Assembly: GCA_937983315.1 (NCBI GenBank)
Contig: CALKAH010000268.1
Span: 1 to 18,752, forward strand
Length of the DNA stretch: 18,752 bases
Source: an uncultured Acholeplasmataceae bacterium
GTDB taxonomy: Bacteria; Bacillota_I; Bacilli_A; Acholeplasmatales; Acholeplasmataceae
Reading direction: 5' to 3'
Part shown: in pieces, positions 14,936-18,752 of the stretch
Numbering within the stretch: the first letter of the stretch is position 1
How the letters are laid out: each line of letters opens with the position of its first letter
Made by a program: the position numbers and the translations under genes
The notes under the pieces: generated by a model
What the model saw: only the letters and a program-made list of their open reading frames with translations
Told to the model about the DNA's origin: nothing
Databases searched by the model: none

Positions 14936-17918
14936 GTGGTTTCTCCTTGTTGAGCATCTCTAGTGTCCAAATCCGATCAATGACATACGACGTTTGTTCT
15001 TTATACCTGTTCACTTTAAGTTTAAAAACAAGAACATCTTGATCGAGGTATTTCATCCACTTCTCATATGCATCAGAAAATATAGTTGCTTCTTTCTCAG
15101 TGATGCCATCACTGAGCAAGAGGAATGCCATCGGTTTTCCTTGTTTGGTTTTGATCACTTTTTTCTTCGCAATACGTGCAAACAAAAGACCATCTGAGAG
15201 GTCATCTAGATCACTCCATGTGGATAATTGATACGTCTTGATCAATGACTCATAACCGGAAAGAGGATGATACTTGAGATTAAAACCTAATGCATCCTTT
15301 TCAAATTCTCTTAACTCAGAAATACTATATTCTGGATAATCTTTGATTTGGAAATCTTGGATATAGAGTTCATATCCCGCTTGATCAATCCGTTTTGCTT
15401 CATTCATCGTTTGATGATTTAATCCAAAGTGATCAAGTGCACCTGCATGAATAAGCATTTCAACATTTTTATCGTTGATTTCTTTTTTCATACGGCGTTT
15501 AAAATCTTGATAATCTTTAAATGGGCCTTCAAGTGTTCTATTTTCGATTATCTTTTGGAGTGTGCTTCTTCCAATACTCTTGACGGCAAGTAATGGTAGG
15601 ATGACGCGTCCTTCGATGTAATGATACTGATCAGTTGAACGATTGATATCAGGGGGAAGAACTGTGATATGGTGGCGTCTTAACTCTTGAATGTAATCTA
15701 AGGTCAGCGACTCGTTACCTGTCACCGATGATAAAAGAATCGTCATAAACATGGCAAAATAGTTTGCTTTAAGGTATGCCATTTGATATGCAACGAGGGC
15801 ATAAGCAACACTGTGACTTCGATTGAAACCATAATCAGCAAACTTCACAATTAAATCGTAAATGCTGATCGAAACTTCTTCATTATACCCCTTTTGACCG
15901 CACTTTTCAATGAAGCGTGCGCGTTCTGTCTCTAAAATGTCCTTATCTTTCTTGGAAATCCCGCGTCTTAAAAGATCGGCTTGAGCCATGGTATAACCCG
16001 CAAATTCATGCGCGATACGCATGATTTGTTCTTGATAGACGATAATTCCATACGTTGGTTTTAAAATGGATTCAAGATGTGGGTGAAGATAAGTATAACT
16101 TTTACCGTTTCTTCTTTCGATATAATCATCGATGTTATCCATTGGACCTGGTCGATAGAGGGCTAAAATAGCAACAATATCTTCAAATGTCGTCGGTTTG
16201 AGCTTTCTTAAAACAGCACGCATTCCTGATGATTCAAGTTGAAAAATACCGGTTGTTTCTGCACGTGATAAGAGTTCAAAAGCTTTGGGATTATCCAGGG
16301 GTAAATCAGGAAGTGAAATGATATGACCTTCTTGATGCGCCATTTTGATGACATCATCAATCACGGCGAGGTTTCTAATTCCTAAAAAGTCCATTTTAAG
16401 TAAACCCAGCGATTCGAGTTCACTTGCTTCAAGTTGGCTTTGATAAAAGTGGTTAATGCCTGGTTGCAAGGGGATATGATCGAATAAATCTTGTTTGCAT
16501 AAAATCATCCCCGCAGCATGAGTCCCTGTATGTCTTGGAAGACCTTCAATCTTTTTTGCAACCCTGAGTAGACGCATCATTTCAGCATCTGTTTCATCAA
16601 GATCATCATTGACCACGCGCGTGATGATCCCATTGACACGCTGTGGATCAATCTTCATCACGCGAGCAATATCACGAATCGATGAACGAAGTGCAAAACT
16701 ACCAAATGTGACAATGGAAATCACGTGATGTTCGCCATATTTTTGTTTTACATACTGAAGGACCTGGTCGCGTTTGTTATCCGGAAAATCCATGTCGATA
16801 TCGGGCATGGTGATACGCTCAGGATTTAAGAATCGTTCAAATAAAAGATCATATGGAATCGGATCAACATCGGTGATACCTAAACAATATGCAACAAGAG
16901 AACCTGCTGCAGATCCACGTCCTGGTCCTACTAAAATGTCGTGTGTTTTTGCATATTTCACAAAGTCATAGACGATCAAAAAGTAATCCTCATATCCCAT
17001 CTTTTCTATAATCGAAAGTTCGTGGTTCAACCGTTCTTGATAAACGATCTGATTGGGATTTTTGATTTTTTTTAGTCTTTTTTGTAAGCCAACACGGGCT
17101 AATGAACGTAGGTAGGCTAACGATGTACCCTCAGAAATGGGATATGTAGGCATTTCAAAATGAGGTGGTGTGTAGATGAAATCAATGGATTTAATCACAT
17201 CAGAAAGATGATCAAAGACGTAAGGATACTCGATAAAACGTCTTGATAGTTCATCTTTGGATAGTAAATGATAGGATGCATCTTCAGGGACACTTCGATC
17301 TTCACGATCAATTTTGATTAAAGCTTCATAAACCTCTTTATCCTCTGGCTTAAGATAGGATGTTTGATGAATTGGTAACATCTTGATATCACATGCTTCA
17401 GCTAATCGAAAGAGATCAGGAGCAATTTTCATTTCATCATGAAATGTATCTAATGATAATCCGAGATAGATGTCATTTAAATGTTGCTGGTAGGTGATCA
17501 CCATGCGTTTCGCACCATCGATATCACCCTGATCAATCGCTTGATTAATGACTGATGATGATCCTGCAGTCACGAAGATTAATCCCTCTTGATGGGCATA
17601 GAGTGCGCTCTCATCCAGTTTATGCTCAGCTTGTAATCGCGCCAATGTCATGAGATTTTTAAAACCGAACTCATGCTTGATATATACAAAAAAAGTAGAA
17701 TCGTTTAACGCTTGTTCCACTGTAATCAAAAGCCCTAAAACGGGCTTGATCTTGGTTTTTTTGGCATGTCTAAAAAGTTCCACCATACCATGGAGATTAT
17801 GATCAGCTAACATCACAGCATCATAGCCTTGTTGTTGGCATGATTCGACCAATGTACTCAAGGGGATGGTGTTATTGAGCATGCTGTATGCACTTTGTAA
17901 ACCAAGGATAGAAAACAT
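14916..17918 (-). CDS. dnaE: DNA polymerase III alpha subunit DnaE
   Basis: C-family replicative DNA polymerase; in low-GC Gram-positives it works beside PolC, mainly extending primers. With the ATG at 17918 it has 1000 residues, short for DnaE (commonly about 1050-1160). The order is an N-terminal PHP domain, palm/fingers, helix-hairpin-helix region, and C-terminal OB fold (the stretch around KQGKPMAFLLLSDG). Catalytic aspartates D373 and D375 sit in MPDIDMDF, with D510 in LKMDFLG. GPGRGSAAGSLVAY is the conserved motif before them. The PHP start reads FSILGLQSAYS, where metal-binding homologues have FIHLHVHSEYS, so all three His are lost and PHP proofreading is unlikely. The longer start at 18002 lies beyond the upstream terminator and adds a non-homologous leader. 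AGGTGAG (17922-17928) precedes the chosen start. Confidence 0.96.
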   Translation of the reverse strand: MFSILGLQSAYSMLNNTIPLSTLVESCQQQGYDAVMLADHNLHGMVELFRHAKKTKIKPVLGLLITVEQALNDSTFFVYIKHEFGFKNLMTLARLQAEHKLDESALYAHQEGLIFVTAGSSSVINQAIDQGDIDGAKRMVITYQQHLNDIYLGLSLDTFHDEMKIAPDLFRLAEACDIKMLPIHQTSYLKPEDKEVYEALIKIDREDRSVPEDASYHLLSKDELSRRFIEYPYVFDHLSDVIKSIDFIYTPPHFEMPTYPISEGTSLAYLRSLARVGLQKRLKKIKNPNQIVYQERLNHELSIIEKMGYEDYFLIVYDFVKYAKTHDILVGPGRGSAAGSLVAYCLGITDVDPIPYDLLFERFLNPERITMPDIDMDFPDNKRDQVLQYVKQKYGEHHVISIVTFGSFALRSSIRDIARVMKIDPQRVNGIITRVVNDDLDETDAEMMRLLRVAKKIEGLPRHTGTHAAGMILCKQDLFDHIPLQPGINHFYQSQLEASELESLGLLKMDFLGIRNLAVIDDVIKMAHQEGHIISLPDLPLDNPKAFELLSRAETTGIFQLESSGMRAVLRKLKPTTFEDIVAILALYRPGPMDNIDDYIERRNGKSYTYLHPHLESILKPTYGIIVYQEQIMRIAHEFAGYTMAQADLLRRGISKKDKDILETERARFIEKCGQKGYNEEVSISIYDLIVKFADYGFNRSHSVAYALVAYQMAYLKANYFAMFMTILLSSVTGNESLTLDYIQELRRHHITVLPPDINRSTDQYHYIEGRVILPLLAVKSIGRSTLQKIIENRTLEGPFKDYQDFKRRMKKEINDKNVEMLIHAGALDHFGLNHQTMNEAKRIDQAGYELYIQDFQIKDYPEYSISELREFEKDALGFNLKYHPLSGYESLIKTYQLSTWSDLDDLSDGLLFARIAKKKVIKTKQGKPMAFLLLSDGITEKEATIFSDAYEKWMKYLDQDVLVFKLKVNRYKEQTSYVIDRIWTLEMLNKEKPHDERNT

Positions 17919-17934
17919 AGACTCACCTACTCCT

Positions 17935-17940
17935 ATTATA
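17935..17940 (-). promoter_or_regulatory. Possible -10 element of dnaE
   Basis: A perfect TATAAT on the - strand lies just after the flavodoxin terminator and 17 bases before the dnaE start. No good -35 lies at 16-18 bases. If used, it would give a leader of only about 10 bases. Confidence 0.4.
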
Positions 17941-17961
17941 CGTGAAAGATGACACTTTTCT

Positions 17962-17995
17962 TTAAGAAAAAAATGCCCGAGAGCATTTTTCTTAA
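17962..17995 (-). terminator. Terminator of the flavodoxin gene
   Basis: On the - strand TTAAGAAAAATGC (17983-17995) pairs with GCATTTTTTTCTTAA (17962-17976) with a two-base bulge and a six-base loop. The 3' arm itself supplies a seven-T run. It starts seven bases after the flavodoxin stop. Confidence 0.85.
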
Positions 17996-18001
17996 GATTC
18001 A

Positions 18002-18430
18002 TTAAAATGATGCGAATGATTCACCAAATACAAAGCACTTGTCTTCTTCTTCAGACGATGGTGTCGAGTTGATGCGTAATCCATTATCGAAGAGATTGGC
18101 TCCAGTTGCTTGAGTACGTTCAACCCATGCATCCATCCATTCACCTTCGCCCCAACCATAAGAACCGAATAAAGCAACTTTTTTCCCGCTTAATTGTCCT
18201 TCGACATTGGCGAAGAAGGGTTCAAATTCATCTTCTTCTAATGTTTCAACACCCATGGATGGGCATCCAAATGCGATTTTATCAAAATCATTGACGTCGC
18301 TTGGGTCAACTTGATCAACTGTTCTTAAGTCAACCGATGCTCCTGCGCTTTCTAGACCTTCTTTGATTTTTTCAGCCATGATTTCGGTATTACCAGTTCC
18401 ACTCCAGTAAACCACTAATACATTTGCCAT
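18002..18430 (-). CDS. Flavodoxin (short-chain, FMN)
   Basis: Small soluble electron carrier binding FMN. It has 142 residues, the normal size for short-chain flavodoxins. The phosphate-binding loop is SGTGNTE (10-16), GCPSMG (55-60) is the first isoalloxazine loop, and SYGWGEGEWMDAW (90-102) is the second, with Tyr/Trp to stack on the flavin. The protein is strongly acidic, as usual. AAGGAG lies nine bases before the ATG, and a near-consensus promoter and a terminator bracket the gene, so it is transcribed alone. The redox partners are not visible here; the nitroreductase-like protein elsewhere in the window is not linked to it. Confidence 0.95.
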   Translation of the reverse strand: MANVLVVYWSGTGNTEIMAEKIKEGLESAGASVDLRTVDQVDPSDVNDFDKIAFGCPSMGVETLEEDEFEPFFANVEGQLSGKKVALFGSYGWGEGEWMDAWVERTQATGANLFDNGLRINSTPSSEEEDKCFVFGESFASF

Positions 18431-18470
18431 TGTGATAGTCTCCTTCTTAAATCATTAGATTTACGCCACA

Positions 18471-18499
18471 ATTATAGTCGATTTTGCGTGTGAAGTCAA
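18471..18499 (-). promoter_or_regulatory. Promoter of the flavodoxin gene
   Basis: On the - strand TTGACT (18494-18499) and TATAAT (18471-18476) lie 17 bases apart. This is a near-consensus sigma-A promoter with a start near 18464 and a leader of about 34 bases. Confidence 0.85.
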
Positions 18500-18509
18500 A
18501 GAAAGTAAC

Positions 18510-18752
18510 TTAACCCTTTTTATAGATAATGTAGAGAATGACACCACCAATACATAAAATGACACCGATGGGAAGAAACGATTGAAGTTCATAAGAGGGT
18601 ATCTCAGGTTCAATGGTGATCAGACGATCTTTGGTCACATAGTTACCTCTTTCATCCATAGCGACGTAAGTGACGAGGTGTCGACCTGGTTTTGATAAAT
18701 CGATATGGGATGGAAAGACATATGTTTTTTGGATGAGGTGATTGTCTGATAC
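18510..18752 (-). CDS. C-terminal fragment of a membrane-anchored surface protein with Ig-like domain
   Basis: The frame is open from the right edge to a TAA at 18510-18512, leaving the last 80 residues. The gene starts outside the window. The first 48 or so residues look like the end of a bacterial Ig-like (HYR/Big-type) beta-sandwich: a DLSKPGRHLVTYVAMDERGN segment matches the recurring pattern G-x-h-x-V-T-Y-x-A-x-D-x-x-G-N. A short linker (EPEIPSYELQS) precedes one hydrophobic span (FLPIGVILCIGGVILYIIY) and a KKG tail, as in type I surface proteins held by a C-terminal membrane anchor. There is no LPXTG, in keeping with a host lacking sortase anchoring. No terminator is visible before the flavodoxin promoter, so some read-through is possible. 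Confidence 0.75.
   Translation of the reverse strand, partial: VSDNHLIQKTYVFPSHIDLSKPGRHLVTYVAMDERGNYVTKDRLITIEPEIPSYELQSFLPIGVILCIGGVILYIIYKKG

Noticed and set aside
17919..18002. ATG at 18002 as start of dnaE
   Set aside because: It would run through the flavodoxin terminator and the -10 element, and the added 28 residues have no match to DnaE N-termini.
1..18752. Mollicute genetic code 4 (UGA = Trp)
   Set aside because: UGA ends the second membrane gene exactly at the next start, and conserved tryptophans are all UGG.

Overview
The window is an AT-rich bacterial contig end from a Firmicutes/Mollicutes-type organism. It carries nine chromosomal genes plus the tail of a tenth. Shine-Dalgarno sites are strong, promoters are sigma-A-like, and intrinsic terminators close most transcripts. 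UGA is used as a stop (3566-3568) and tryptophan is UGG, so the code is standard and not the Mycoplasma/Spiroplasma code 4. A pyrophosphate-type phosphofructokinase and a very large surface-type protein fit an Acholeplasma/Izemoplasma-like lineage. That placement is inference, because no rRNA is present.

Bases 1-44 are not genomic. They read as the end of an Illumina P7 adapter, an 8-base index and the complete 34-base Read 2 primer site. The first gene (PPi-phosphofructokinase, + strand) is therefore truncated, and its apparent start codon is adapter. It ends in a bidirectional terminator shared with a convergent two-domain TM1586-type nitroreductase (- strand).

From 2110 to 4995 a + strand operon encodes two multi-span membrane proteins (DUF5058-like and an unnamed partner) followed by a membrane-anchored M20 metallopeptidase, with tight coupling. 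It looks like an uptake-and-hydrolysis unit for a peptide or acylated amino acid.

From 5083 to 13920 a single - strand gene of about 8.8 kb encodes a cysteine-free protein of 2945 residues. A four-helix CvpA-like membrane anchor is followed by a roughly 2740-residue predicted extracellular part built from one helical module repeated many times. Fourteen clear copies of about 78-85 residues lie at 5968-9342, and more divergent copies lie on both sides. Part of the array is a higher-order repeat of three-module blocks. This is the most unusual object in the window. It has its own promoter, which overlaps the terminator of the upstream gene.

From 14045 to 18430 the - strand carries flavodoxin, then DnaE (replicative polymerase with a degenerate PHP domain), then a cation diffusion facilitator whose start overlaps the dnaE end by 20 bases. 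At the right edge an incomplete - strand gene encodes the C-terminal end of a cell-surface protein with an Ig-like domain and one membrane anchor. I see no tRNA, rRNA, CRISPR array, insertion sequence or prophage. No gene-free stretch exceeds about 130 bases.
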